This document shows positions 7,351-16,713 of a stretch of DNA of 64,000 nt, piece after piece. The notes below the pieces were generated by a model. That model saw only the letters and a list, made by a program, of their open reading frames with translations, was not told the DNA's origin and did no database searches. This DNA is from Acidobacteriota bacterium. Its GTDB lineage: Bacteria > Acidobacteriota > Terriglobia > Terriglobales > Acidobacteriaceae. Numbering within the stretch: the first letter of the stretch is position 1; each line of letters starts with the position of its first letter. Location: assembly GCA_023410055.1 (NCBI GenBank), contig JAEYQK010000122.1:7453-71452 (forward strand), read 5' to 3'. A program made the position numbers and the translations under genes.

Positions 7351-8886
7351 TTAGCCTTCAGGAATAATCTCTATTGCGTTGATGGATGGATTGTTGCGGT
7401 TAGGCTGGAATGTAAAGACCAATTTCCCTAATGCGTTGGGACGAAGTCCGTGGAATTCCTTTCGAACGACCCGATTCGCGCCGCCCGCCTCCTTATATAT
7501 GTCGAAGTCTTTCAATATCTTCGCTCCATTGAAAGAGACATCGAACACCCTTCCGCCTACGCCTTCACTCACAGTTCCAGCCCCGTAGAGGGTCTCGCTG
7601 AAGTACAGGACGGCAGTGTAGGTTCCATCCGCCACTGGAATCGCATAGTTGAAGTTGCCAAATCGTTCTGTCGCGAACAGTTCAGCATCCGCTGTGTTGG
7701 AGACCGGATTCTTGACTTCGTGTTGGCGACCACCTGAATAGTACTGATCCGGCCTCCAGATCACCTGCTTGCTGGAGACAAAATGAGTAGTTCGCGTCGT
7801 GATACGAATCGGCCTCATGCGATTCATCTCCGTCGGAATCAGTTCGATCCCCGAAAGCATCGCCCTATCGACACGGCCCCGAAAATTCAGGTGTAAGAAA
7901 CCGTCAGTATGGGGCGACACCAGGAAGACCCGTTCGTCGCCAATTCGTGCCCCTCCGGCATCGCGGACAATGTCAAATCGGGTAAGCAACGGCTTCCCAT
8001 TCGCGTCCACGTCGAAAACGCGAGAGCCTTCCCCGCCCCCATGCTCCTCGTCTATGCCAAAAGCGTCTTCGAAAAAATGAAGATGAAGCTCATACGTGCC
8101 CGGCTCTAGTGGGATGTCATACTTGAACGACTGTCCAATTCGACGCATCTTCCAGAGCTTCGAATCGTAGACGCGAGCGATTGGCGCGAACATCGGCTGC
8201 GAACTGTCACCACCAGCGTAGTAGCGGTCACCCACCCATACTCTGCCTAGCTTGTCGACATAGCTCGAGGCGGCATTGCCGCTCAGAATACGCAGTTCAT
8301 CCTGCTGACCAATAACGGAGGGCGTCGACGGCTGCACGCTCGTGCTGGACGAGGTCTGCCCCTGGCCTGAAAGTACGAGCCAGCCCATTAGCAGCAAAAC
8401 GACCAAAAAGAGGGCTGCGCCCCCGATACGATACGGCGACCTTTGCCAAAACGCCTTTGCGAGGAGAAAGTCCGTTTCCGCCGGAACTGCCTGTGCCTCA
8501 GCACTCTTGGGTTTGGGTTCGGCAGGTTTTGTTTCCGGTTCGACTACAAGCACCTCAAAAGCGGGTACATAGCCTCCCTTCGGAAGCCTTAACTGGATTT
8601 TGTGATGGCTGCCCTCGCCCCGATAGTACTCGGCCAGACGCTGCCGCAACCTCATTGCATGCACGCGAACGATGGGGTCTTCTTTTGCCTGGAACGTTTC
8701 CGCGCGCCCGAACGCCTCCACTGCGATCCTGTACTCTTTCAGCTGATCTGCTCGCCCGGCGAAATACTCTTCGCAGATGAATGCAAGAAACTTGCCGACG
8801 CTCGTGGAGCCCTGCAGATGCGCCAGCACCAGCTCAAACTCGGCTCTCATTTCATCGATGGTTGGAACTGGCCCGGGACTGCGCAA
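7351..8886 (-). CDS. Membrane protein: CadC-like N-terminal domain, one TM, two malectin domains
   Basis: 511 residues. Residues 12-110 match a domain common in Acidobacteriota ahead of membrane sensors (LKEYRIAVEAFGR, DPIVRVHAMRLRQRLAEYY, LPKGGYVPAF), resembling the winged-helix part of CadC/ToxR-like proteins. A Pro/Lys linker and a membrane helix (about 153-173) follow. Outside are two malectin-like carbohydrate-binding domains (about 195-350 and 355-511), each with a YYAGG or YYSGG segment, a Y.LHLHF/YTAVLYF strand and GGRVFDV-type motifs. The layout fits a one-component sensor that binds sugars outside and DNA or a partner inside. Function is inferred from architecture only. Confidence 0.75.
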   Translation of the reverse strand: MRSPGPVPTIDEMRAEFELVLAHLQGSTSVGKFLAFICEEYFAGRADQLKEYRIAVEAFGRAETFQAKEDPIVRVHAMRLRQRLAEYYRGEGSHHKIQLRLPKGGYVPAFEVLVVEPETKPAEPKPKSAEAQAVPAETDFLLAKAFWQRSPYRIGGAALFLVVLLLMGWLVLSGQGQTSSSTSVQPSTPSVIGQQDELRILSGNAASSYVDKLGRVWVGDRYYAGGDSSQPMFAPIARVYDSKLWKMRRIGQSFKYDIPLEPGTYELHLHFFEDAFGIDEEHGGGEGSRVFDVDANGKPLLTRFDIVRDAGGARIGDERVFLVSPHTDGFLHLNFRGRVDRAMLSGIELIPTEMNRMRPIRITTRTTHFVSSKQVIWRPDQYYSGGRQHEVKNPVSNTADAELFATERFGNFNYAIPVADGTYTAVLYFSETLYGAGTVSEGVGGRVFDVSFNGAKILKDFDIYKEAGGANRVVRKEFHGLRPNALGKLVFTFQPNRNNPSINAIEIIPEG

Positions 8887-9007
8887 GGTACATCAACTCC
8901 GAATGGAAAAAAAGGGGCTTCTCTGAATGGTAAATGCCCGTCAACTCCAGAATCAAGTCGATGCCGTCCAGAAAACGTGATCCTTCGATCTCAGCCAGCA
9001 CTCGAAG

Positions 9008-9038
9008 AAGAAAAGGCCGCACTTTGAAATGTGCGGCC
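9008..9038 (-). terminator. Rho-independent terminator of the first RND operon
   Basis: Stem GGCCGCAC / GTGCGGCC with an 8-base loop, followed on the reverse strand by TTTTCTTCTT. It lies 19 bases beyond the stop of the RND gene. Confidence 0.8.
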
Positions 9039-9056
9039 CTCAAGATAATTCAGGGT

Positions 9057-12000
9057 TTATTCCGCGTTCACAACTTCCCTCTCAGTCGCGTTTTCGGCTT
9101 TCTTCTTTCCGAATAGGCGCTTGAGACCGCCCAGTGACATGTCATCGAGATACGTGTACACCACTGGCACCACGATGAGCGACAGCAGTGTCGACGTGAT
9201 CAGTCCTCCGATAACCGCCCTGGCCATCGGGGCGCGCATTTCAGCTCCGGCACCGATCGCGAACGCCAGCGGCAACATACCGAAAATCATTGCCAGCGTT
9301 GTCATCAAGATCGGACGCAGTCGGGTTGTACCCGCCTGAAGCAGCGCCGTCCGGCGGTCCACGCCGGCACGCCGCGCCTGGTTAGTGAAGTCCACCAGCA
9401 GAATGGCGTTCTTCGTAACCAAGCCCATCAACATGATCAAACCGATCATGCTCATGATATTCAGCGTATCCCGCGTGAACAGCAGGCCCGCCGCGACACC
9501 GAACAACGAAAGCGGCAAGGTCAACATGATCGACAGCGGGTGCGTAAACGACCCGAACTGTGAGGCGAGGATCAAGTAAATAAAGATGATTGCCAGCGCC
9601 AGAGCCTGGAACATGTTCTGGAACATCGTGGCCAGTTCCTCGGCATCGCCGCCTTGAACCACGTCGTAGCCAGGAGCGCGGTCGATCGTCTCGACAGCTT
9701 TGTTGATGTCGTTGACGATGTCGCCCAATGCGCGACCGTCAGTGTTTGCCGAAACCCGCACTTCTCGCCGCAAATCCCTGCGCCGGATAGTGGAAGGACT
9801 GCTGATGGTATGCGCACTCGCAACCTCGCGCAGCGGCACGACAATCTTGCCGCCCTTGGGGCTGTCGGTGCTCGTCGCGATGTTGAGGTCGAGCAGGTCG
9901 CGCGAGAAACGCCGCTGATCTGAGTCCAGCCGGACGCGAACGTCGTGGTTATCCCCGGCGGCGTCTTCGACCTTGCTGGCCACTTCGCCGTTGATTCCAG
10001 CGCGCAGCGTCGAAGCAATCGACGCCGCGGTAATGCCGAGATCGCTGGCGCGATTGCGGTCGATGCTCACGCGCAGCTCCGGCTTTGACCGCTCCAGACT
10101 GGTATCCAGATCGGCAACGCCTTTGATTTGCGCCGTTTTCGCCATCAGTTCGTGGGAGATTCGGTCAAGTTCATTGATGTCCTCGCCGCGAACGCTGAGT
10201 TGGATCGGTTTCGAGCCGAACATACCGGCCTCAACCAGGGCATAGGTCATACCGGGCACGTCCTGGATAGCCAATCGGGCTTCGCGCAGCACGTCGGAGA
10301 ACGTCTTACCTTTCGCACTCTTCAGCTTCACGAAGATGCTGCCTTCGGTGACCGGCTTGTACGACGTGCCAGCTTCGCCGATCGTGGTGTACGTGTACTT
10401 CACGTCAGGCAACTTCTCCAGCCGCCTGACGGTTTCCAGTGCTCGCTGACCCGTCTCCTGCAGCGTACTGCCCGGAGTAGTCTTGAACTGAATCTGGTAT
10501 TCGCCACGATTGTAATCGGGCATGAAGTCGCCGCCCAGAATCATCAGTATGGGGAAGCTGCCTACGAATGTCAGCAAGCCTACCGCAATCACCGTTTTGC
10601 GGTGGTCCAGCGCCCAGCCGAGTGCGCGCTCGTAGGTCACGTGTAAGCCTTCGAACCACTCGTTGAAGCGCGCCAGCAATCGACCCAGAAATCCGGTGTG
10701 CTGATTGCTTTCCATCGCCGGATCAACCCAGCGCGACGAGAGCATCGGATCGAGCGTAAAGCTGACGAACAGCGACACCACGACCGCCGCGGCAACGGTG
10801 ATGCCGAACTGGTAGAAGAACCGTCCAACGATGCCCGCCATGAACGCGACTGGGATGAACACGGCGATGATGGTGAACGTCGTAGCCATAACGGCCAGTC
10901 CGATTTCGGCTGTACCGTCGCGCGCCGCATCGAAGTGATCTTTGCCCCGCTGCAGGTGACGCACGATGTTCTCGCGCACCACGATCGCATCATCGATTAG
11001 CAACCCGATCGCCAGCGACAGGCCCATCAGCGTCAGCACGTTCAGCGTGAAGCCGAACGCTCTCATCGCGATGAATGCCGCGATGACGGAGATCGGCAGC
11101 GTCAGGCCGGTGATGACCGTCGAGCGCCAGGAATTGAGGAACACGAAGACGATCAGCACGGTCAGAAGACCGCCGATGATCATCGTAGTGTTTACGTCTT
11201 CGATCGACTCGCGGATGAATTGCGAGTCATCGCGGATGATATCGAGTTTCACCCCGGGCGGCAGTTCGCCTTGCAGCTGCTTGATGGCTTCTCGCACACC
11301 ATCGGCAACAGCTACAGTATTACTGCCCGACTGTTTTAGAACGTCGACGGCTAGCGCCTTTCGCTCGTTATAGAACGCCAGGTTCTTCGCTTCCTTTGCG
11401 CCATCGATGACCTGCGCAACGTCGCGCACGTAGATTGTCGCGTTCCCAAGTTGCTTCAGCGGAATCGCGCCGACCTGGTCCGCGCTCTTGCCGCGAGCAC
11501 CTACTCGCACAAGCGCCTCGGTGTGTTCGCGCTTGGCCGAACCGGCCGGAGCATCGATATTCTCGGCCCGCAATGCGTTCACCACGTCGGCCAGCGTCAG
11601 GTTGAAAGCGTCGAGCTTCGTGCGATCGACGATGACCTGCGTCTCGCGTTCGGCCTCACCGACAAGATTCACCGCGCCCACGCCAGACACCGTCTCCAGT
11701 CGGCGCTTGATCACCTTATCGGCAAGATCTGACGCCGAGAGTTCCGACATTCCCTTCGCATCGACGGCCAGCGAGATAATCGGCGAGGAGCTTGGGTCCA
11801 TGCGCAAGACGACTGGCTCTTCGATATCGAGAGGCAGGTCGCCACGGATCGCTGCGATCTTGCCCCGCACATCCTGCGAGGCCACCTGCGTCGGGATCTC
11901 AAGATTGAAGGTGACGATGATGTTCGACAGGCCTTCCTGCGAAACCGACTCGATGTGCTTCACGCCTTCGAGCGTATTGACGGTCTCTTCGATCTTTCGC

Positions 12001-12191
12001 GTGACGTCACGTTCGACGGTTTCCGGCGACGCTCCTTCGTATCGTGTCGTGATACTTACGATCGGAAAATCAACGTCCGGGAACTGGTCCACCTTCAGCT
12101 GACGGTACGACGCGATTCCCAGCACAGCGAGCGCCAGCATCAGCATGGTGGCGAAGACCGGTTGTTTGATCGATAGATTGCTTAGAAACAT
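9057..12191 (-). CDS. RND-family inner-membrane efflux transporter (HAE1/AcrB type), system 1
   Basis: 1044 residues, full length for a tripartite-pump transporter that moves toxic compounds from periplasm or membrane to the outside using the proton gradient. The N-terminus (LSIKQPVFATMLMLALAVLG) is TM1. Two large periplasmic loops and two sets of helices are recognisable. The proton-relay residues are present: the Asp pair in GLLIDDAIVV (TM4) and Lys in GLVTKNAILLVDF (TM10). It is last in the order tetR-tolC-adaptor-transporter and lies 6 bases after the adaptor. Substrates cannot be predicted. The subfamily is closer to MdtB/MexF-like proteins than to AcrB, judged by eye only. Confidence 0.93.
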   Translation of the reverse strand: MFLSNLSIKQPVFATMLMLALAVLGIASYRQLKVDQFPDVDFPIVSITTRYEGASPETVERDVTRKIEETVNTLEGVKHIESVSQEGLSNIIVTFNLEIPTQVASQDVRGKIAAIRGDLPLDIEEPVVLRMDPSSSPIISLAVDAKGMSELSASDLADKVIKRRLETVSGVGAVNLVGEAERETQVIVDRTKLDAFNLTLADVVNALRAENIDAPAGSAKREHTEALVRVGARGKSADQVGAIPLKQLGNATIYVRDVAQVIDGAKEAKNLAFYNERKALAVDVLKQSGSNTVAVADGVREAIKQLQGELPPGVKLDIIRDDSQFIRESIEDVNTTMIIGGLLTVLIVFVFLNSWRSTVITGLTLPISVIAAFIAMRAFGFTLNVLTLMGLSLAIGLLIDDAIVVRENIVRHLQRGKDHFDAARDGTAEIGLAVMATTFTIIAVFIPVAFMAGIVGRFFYQFGITVAAAVVVSLFVSFTLDPMLSSRWVDPAMESNQHTGFLGRLLARFNEWFEGLHVTYERALGWALDHRKTVIAVGLLTFVGSFPILMILGGDFMPDYNRGEYQIQFKTTPGSTLQETGQRALETVRRLEKLPDVKYTYTTIGEAGTSYKPVTEGSIFVKLKSAKGKTFSDVLREARLAIQDVPGMTYALVEAGMFGSKPIQLSVRGEDINELDRISHELMAKTAQIKGVADLDTSLERSKPELRVSIDRNRASDLGITAASIASTLRAGINGEVASKVEDAAGDNHDVRVRLDSDQRRFSRDLLDLNIATSTDSPKGGKIVVPLREVASAHTISSPSTIRRRDLRREVRVSANTDGRALGDIVNDINKAVETIDRAPGYDVVQGGDAEELATMFQNMFQALALAIIFIYLILASQFGSFTHPLSIMLTLPLSLFGVAAGLLFTRDTLNIMSMIGLIMLMGLVTKNAILLVDFTNQARRAGVDRRTALLQAGTTRLRPILMTTLAMIFGMLPLAFAIGAGAEMRAPMARAVIGGLITSTLLSLIVVPVVYTYLDDMSLGGLKRLFGKKKAENATEREVVNAE

Positions 12192-12197
12192 CGTGCC

Positions 12198-13319
12198 CTA
12201 CCGTTCTACTTTCTCAGTCTGTTTCGTGATTTGGACCGAAGCGCCGGAAGCCAGTGTCGTCGGCGGATCCACGACGACCGTCGCGCCCGAAGCCAACCCG
12301 CTGCGAATCTCGACTGCGTCCACCCCCTCGTAGCCGAGCGTCACCTGGCGCGATTGCGCCTTCTGTCCCTCGATAACAAACACGCTGGCTAGATCGGCGC
12401 GAGTGCCGTCATGAACCACGGCCGCCGGCGGGACCACAACTGCATTCGGGATATCACGAATCTTCACGTGTCCACGTCCAAAGAGACCGGAGATCAGGTT
12501 CGGCTGCCCCGGCACGCTCACCACGACTTCAAACGACCGGCTACGCTCATCGACCGTCGGAAGTATCCGCGTGATCGAACCACGCAGATTCGTGCCCGGC
12601 ATTGAGTCCACCGTGATCTGTGCCGGCGCTCCAACCTTCACCTTCGGCAGATCGGTCGAAGGAACTGCCGCGCGGAATTCCAGTACCGAATTATCCACCA
12701 GCATCACCACCGGTGTGCCGGGGGCCAACATCGTGCCAACGTCTACGAGCCTCTTCGCTACCCGCCCAGAGAACGGCGCATGAATCGTGCAGCGCGAAAC
12801 CTGTTGTGCCGCAATCGCCTCTTCAGCCTTCGCCTGACGCAATTGCGCCTCGGCTACTTGCAGGTTCACCTGCGCGGCCAGATGGTCTTTGTCGGTGATT
12901 CCACCAGTCTTCAGCAGATTGTTGGCGCGATCGCGTTCCGTCAGCGCGTGTTCGCGACTCGCCTGCGCCACCGCCGCCGAGGCACTGGCGCGCTCCTTGG
13001 CCAAGCGCGCGTCGGTATCATCCAGCACGGCGATCACATCGCCCTTGCTCACCGGCGCACCTTCGTTCTTCACCAATCGCATCAACCGTGCGCTGACTTC
13101 CGATACCACCTGCACTTCGGCTTGCGGCTTCAACGTTCCGGTCAGAACCAGTTCTTCGCTGATGTTCCTCTGCTCGACCGCCGCCGTCTGGACAGGTATC
13201 GCCCTGACCTCAGACGCCTTTGCGCCCGTCGCCGCAGTCTGTTCCTTATTACATCCGGCAATCACCACCGCGAACGCGGCTACAACCACAACTCCAAGCT
13301 TGTTCGTTCTCGTCTTCAT
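12198..13319 (-). CDS. RND periplasmic adaptor lipoprotein, system 1
   Basis: 373 residues. The signal peptide ends in a lipobox (VIAGC, Cys at about 23), so it should be anchored to the inner membrane. The membrane-fusion architecture follows: first half-lipoyl segment (TGTLKPQAEVQVVSEVSARL), an alpha-hairpin rich in Ala/Gln (about 110-170), second half-lipoyl and barrel (IHAPFSGRVAKRLVDVGTML), then beta-barrel and membrane-proximal domains. It links the transporter to the outer-membrane channel. Its ATG overlaps the stop of the upstream tolC-like gene by ATGA. Confidence 0.92.
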   Translation of the reverse strand: MKTRTNKLGVVVVAAFAVVIAGCNKEQTAATGAKASEVRAIPVQTAAVEQRNISEELVLTGTLKPQAEVQVVSEVSARLMRLVKNEGAPVSKGDVIAVLDDTDARLAKERASASAAVAQASREHALTERDRANNLLKTGGITDKDHLAAQVNLQVAEAQLRQAKAEEAIAAQQVSRCTIHAPFSGRVAKRLVDVGTMLAPGTPVVMLVDNSVLEFRAAVPSTDLPKVKVGAPAQITVDSMPGTNLRGSITRILPTVDERSRSFEVVVSVPGQPNLISGLFGRGHVKIRDIPNAVVVPPAAVVHDGTRADLASVFVIEGQKAQSRQVTLGYEGVDAVEIRSGLASGATVVVDPPTTLASGASVQITKQTEKVER

Positions 13320-14656
13320 TTCGTGTTGTCCTCGTTCGTTCCTGCGGGATTCAGCCCCATCACGTAATTCACCATCGCCTTCGCGTCAGCGTGCTGCTGC
13401 AATGCTTGTGCGAGCGTCGTTTCGGCCTGCAACACGGCGTTCTGCGCATCCGTAACATCGAGCACGGTTGCAGCACCATAGTTGTAGTTGGCCTGCGTCA
13501 TATCCAATGCCTTCTTGGCCTGATCAACGTTCAGCTGTGCGGCCGTGATTAGCTTGGCCGACACATTCAATTTCACCAGAGCGTCCATCGCCTGAAGCCG
13601 AATTTGATTCTGGAGCGCGATCGTGTCCTGCCGCGCTTTGCCCAAATCAGCCTGAGCCTGTTGCACCTGACCTTTCACCCTACGGCCATCAAAGATCGGA
13701 ATCTTCACGCTGACAGCCGCCGACCACTTACTGAAGTCAGGATCAGCAAAGTTGCTGATCAGCCGCGTAGAACGGCCGTAGTTCCCAGTGAAGTCAAACG
13801 AGGGCATCGAATTCGCTTTCGTAACTCCGACCAGTTCCTTGCGCACGTCTTCCGTCAGCTTGGCAACATGCAGGTCCGGACGGTTTACCATCGCCGCACG
13901 GACGATGTCTTCAAGCGCGTGATCTTCCGGTGCATACGACAAGTTATCGCTCGGAGTGATCGGCGCATCCATGTCGCGCAACATCAAAGCGTTCAGCTGC
14001 GCGCGTGCCAGTTCGACACCACCTTCAGCCTGGGTAACCGCAGCACGCTGATTCTCCATGCTCACCTCGGCACGAAGGACATCAAGCTCCGTGGCCACAC
14101 CAGCCTGCCGCCGATTGCGTGTCATCTCCAGATGCTTCTCTCGCTGTTCGAAGGCGTTGCGCTGAACTCGCTCCTGTTCAATTGAATAAAGAAGAGCGTT
14201 ATAGGCCTGTACCGTATCGAGCGCGATCTGCTGCCTCGCGCGATCCAAATCGGCGCCGCCCAGCAGACGAGCGGTTTTGGCTGCCTTGATCGCCTTGCCC
14301 AGCTTGAAGCTGTAAAGCGTCTGCCTTACCGTGAGCCCACCGTCAAAGCTGTTCTGGGCCACCGGCCTGAGTGCGGTCAAGAACTCCGGCGGCATCTTCG
14401 ACAATCCGGCGCTATTCAGAAACGACGGATCCGTGTAGCGAAGGCTGTTGCCACTCGCGCTCACATCTGGCAGCGCGTTAGATTTCTCCTCCATGATGCG
14501 GCCATCCAGATAGCGCAACTGCTCGCGGCTCTTCATGACCTCCGGATTCGCTTGGAGCGCTATCGCCACCGCCTGCGCGCGCGACAGGACTTCGGCCTGG
14601 GCCATGCCTGTCACTAGTAATGGAATAATGAGTGCAACTATCAAACGTTTCTTCAT
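13316..14656 (-). CDS. TolC-family outer-membrane efflux channel, system 1
   Basis: 446 residues. A signal peptide (VALIIPLLVTGMAQA) is followed by two homologous helical halves. Typical pieces are LSRAQAVAIALQANPEV at the N-terminus and LDVTDAQNAVLQAETTLAQAL near the end. It forms the outer-membrane/periplasmic tunnel of the pump. It overlaps the tetR stop and the adaptor start by four bases each (ATGA), so the operon is tightly coupled. There is no lipobox, unlike the OprM-type channel of system 3. Confidence 0.9.
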   Translation of the reverse strand: MKKRLIVALIIPLLVTGMAQAEVLSRAQAVAIALQANPEVMKSREQLRYLDGRIMEEKSNALPDVSASGNSLRYTDPSFLNSAGLSKMPPEFLTALRPVAQNSFDGGLTVRQTLYSFKLGKAIKAAKTARLLGGADLDRARQQIALDTVQAYNALLYSIEQERVQRNAFEQREKHLEMTRNRRQAGVATELDVLRAEVSMENQRAAVTQAEGGVELARAQLNALMLRDMDAPITPSDNLSYAPEDHALEDIVRAAMVNRPDLHVAKLTEDVRKELVGVTKANSMPSFDFTGNYGRSTRLISNFADPDFSKWSAAVSVKIPIFDGRRVKGQVQQAQADLGKARQDTIALQNQIRLQAMDALVKLNVSAKLITAAQLNVDQAKKALDMTQANYNYGAATVLDVTDAQNAVLQAETTLAQALQQHADAKAMVNYVMGLNPAGTNEDNTK

Positions 14657-15249
14657 TTGGACTCTTCACCTCTGGGTCCCCAACCATCAAAAACCACATC
14701 AATGATCGAATGCGCCAATTCGCGTGTAAGCGCTGGCTTCCCGCAGATCAGGTAATTTGAAATTGCCTCCACCAGCGCCCCTATCAGCACGGTCATCCGC
14801 ACCTCAACATCGCCCGGGGACAACTGCTCACGCTCGGCCGCCTCGGAAACGACCTGATACAGGCGAACCACCATTCCTTCGTGCGAGCTCTGCACCAGTT
14901 GCACGAACGGTGAGTTGACCGAGTACACGATCGAAAACAACAGCCTCACCAGTTCTGGCTTGGCACAGGCCCGCTCGAACATCAACTCGGCTATTCTCTT
15001 GAGCTTGCGTCGCAAGCTGCCCGCAGTGGCTAAGCCTTCCTCTATAACGCTCTCGTAATCTTCGAAAGCAGTCTGGACCAGCGCCCGGTAGATCCCTTCT
15101 TTACTGTCGAAAAAGTAATAAAGAGTGGGCTTGGTGATTCCGGCTAGTTCACAGATCTCCCTGGTCGAAGTCGCTTCGTAGCCCTTCTTCGAGAACAAAG
15201 TGAGAGCCGCATCAAGAATGCGGGCCGAACTGTTACCTTGTTTATGCAT
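14653..15249 (-). CDS. TetR-family repressor of RND system 1
   Basis: 198 residues from the ATG at 15247-15249. The N-terminal helix-turn-helix is canonical (ARILDAALTLFSKKGYEATSTREICELAGITKPTLYYFFDSKEGIY); the rest is a helical ligand-binding domain. An upstream in-frame start would add 20 residues that read through a palindrome, so the shorter form is preferred. Palindromes lie immediately before the ATG, leaving no ribosome-binding site and suggesting a leaderless, self-repressed transcript. It is the first gene of tetR-tolC-adaptor-RND and probably represses its own operon and perhaps the divergent pump. Confidence 0.88.
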   Translation of the reverse strand: MHKQGNSSARILDAALTLFSKKGYEATSTREICELAGITKPTLYYFFDSKEGIYRALVQTAFEDYESVIEEGLATAGSLRRKLKRIAELMFERACAKPELVRLLFSIVYSVNSPFVQLVQSSHEGMVVRLYQVVSEAAEREQLSPGDVEVRMTVLIGALVEAISNYLICGKPALTRELAHSIIDVVFDGWGPRGEESK

Positions 15250-15250
15250 A

Positions 15251-15283
15251 TACCGACCGGTAGGTACATTAAGGAATGTACCT
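15251..15283. promoter_or_regulatory. Overlapping palindromes, candidate TetR operator
   Basis: TACCGACCGGTAGGTA (15251-15266, 14 of 16 positions symmetric) overlaps a second palindrome with perfect 9-bp arms AGGTACATT / AATGTACCT (15262-15283). They sit directly upstream of the tetR start, as expected for autoregulation. The TACCnACCGG core resembles known TetR-family sites. Confidence 0.7.
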
Positions 15284-15450
15284 CGTCCCAGGCGGACCAG
15301 CAACAACAATCCCGTCCCATTCTCGGCCCTCGCTCTCCGCTATGCAGAGTAGATACGAAAAACAGCTTCCCTCGGTTTCATCCAAGATGAAGACTGCAAG
15401 GCAGTTTCACCGTCGAATCTCCAGAAACCGCCGAAGCGCCGCCCTCATCG

Positions 15451-15469
15451 AATCATTTACTAAGTGATT
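15451..15469. promoter_or_regulatory. 19-bp near-palindrome upstream of RND system 2
   Basis: AATCATTTACTAAGTGATT is symmetric at 8 of 9 position pairs and lies 36 bases before the adaptor start in the divergent tetR/adaptor region. It is a plausible operator or promoter-overlapping repressor site, different in sequence from the tetR-proximal palindromes. Confidence 0.4.
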
Positions 15470-15504
15470 ACCGTTATTTTGCCGCTCAGGAATGGTGGTG
15501 CAAG

Positions 15505-16713
15505 TTGGTCGGGAAGTCTCAAGGACACACCCCTCGTTTGCTTGGTTCTCTTCGTTTATTTTCACTTCCGCTTCTTCTCGTCACCGTGCCGCTGCTCCCT
15601 GGTTGCGGCAAGGGCACGGAGCAGCAATCAGCGCAAGCGACCGGACCACCTCCTGCCCAGGTCACTGTAACCGAGGTTTCTCAACAATCCGTTCCACTGA
15701 AGATCACGGCCATCGGCAACGCGCAACCTTATCGCACCGTCCAGGTGAAGTCGATGGTTGATGGCCAGATCAGCAAGGTTCTGCTCCAGCAGGGACAGTT
15801 TGTTCGCCAAGGGCAGCTTCTTTTCGAGATTGACAAGCGCCCGTTCCAGGCAGCCCTTGACCAGGCTCTCGGCAAACTCGCGCAGGACAAAGCCACCGCC
15901 GCCTACAACGCGATGATGGCGAAGAAGAACGCCTCCCTGGCGCAACAAGGGATCATTGCCGTGCAGGCTGCGCAGCAACAGCAGTCGCTCGCAGAATCGA
16001 ACCTTGCCGCCGTGCAGGCGGATCAGGCTGCGGTCGAGACAGCGCGAGTCAATCTCGGATACACCGAGATTCGCGCGCCGATCAACTCACGCGCCGGCGC
16101 CATCCTCGTCAATCTCGGAAATCTCGTCAAAGCCAACGATACAAACCCGATCACCACTCTGAACCAGATCGAACCGATCTACGTTCAGTTCAGCATTCCC
16201 GAGGCGAACCTTGCTGCTGTGCGCGCAAACGGCGGCGTCGGCAAGCTGAAGGTCCGAGCCATGCCCGCAAACGAGCAGCAACCGTCTATCGGAACGCTTA
16301 CCTTCATCGACAACGCCGTCGACGCGACAACGGGAACGATCAAGCTGATGGCCACCTTTCCCAATCAGGACCACAAGCTGTGGCCAGGCCAGTTCATGAA
16401 CGTTGACCTGATGCTCGGGAGCGAGCCCAACGCCACCGTGGTTCCGGCGAAAGCGGTGCAAACCGGACAGCAAGGCCAATTCGTCTACGTCGTTCGTGCT
16501 GATAACACTGCTGCGATTCAGCCTGTCGTTTCGCCGCGAACGTATCAGCAACTAGCAGTCATTCAAAGTGGATTGAAGCCAGGCGAGCGCGTCGTGATTG
16601 ACGGCCAGATACAGGTCATTCCCAACGGCAAGGTGAACATTGTGAAGACGGTTCCGGCATCCGCGGCCTCGCAGGTGGCCGAGAATACGGCAGAAGCCGG
16701 GGGGCGTCAGTGA
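15505..16713 (+). CDS. RND periplasmic adaptor lipoprotein, system 2 (MdtA-like)
   Basis: 402 residues. The start is TTG, as no in-frame ATG precedes the signal peptide; the lipobox is LLPGC (Cys at about 34). The adaptor domains are clear: VQVKSMVDGQISKVLLQQGQ (half lipoyl), an Ala/Gln-rich hairpin (about 115-165), IRAPINSRAGAILVNLGNLV (second lipoyl), then the barrel and a conserved end GLKPGERVVIDG. The C-terminal tail is Ala-rich. It is divergent from the system-1 tetR operon and overlaps the next gene by GTGA. It connects the system-2 transporter to an outer-membrane channel. None is encoded with it, so it may share the system-1 TolC. Confidence 0.9.
   Translation: MVGKSQGHTPRLLGSLRLFSLPLLLVTVPLLPGCGKGTEQQSAQATGPPPAQVTVTEVSQQSVPLKITAIGNAQPYRTVQVKSMVDGQISKVLLQQGQFVRQGQLLFEIDKRPFQAALDQALGKLAQDKATAAYNAMMAKKNASLAQQGIIAVQAAQQQQSLAESNLAAVQADQAAVETARVNLGYTEIRAPINSRAGAILVNLGNLVKANDTNPITTLNQIEPIYVQFSIPEANLAAVRANGGVGKLKVRAMPANEQQPSIGTLTFIDNAVDATTGTIKLMATFPNQDHKLWPGQFMNVDLMLGSEPNATVVPAKAVQTGQQGQFVYVVRADNTAAIQPVVSPRTYQQLAVIQSGLKPGERVVIDGQIQVIPNGKVNIVKTVPASAASQVAENTAEAGGRQ

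Noticed and set aside
8852..9043. A 63-codon reverse open frame before the malectin gene
   Set aside because: It starts inside the terminator hairpin of the RND operon and overlaps the malectin gene start; it is more likely untranslated leader.
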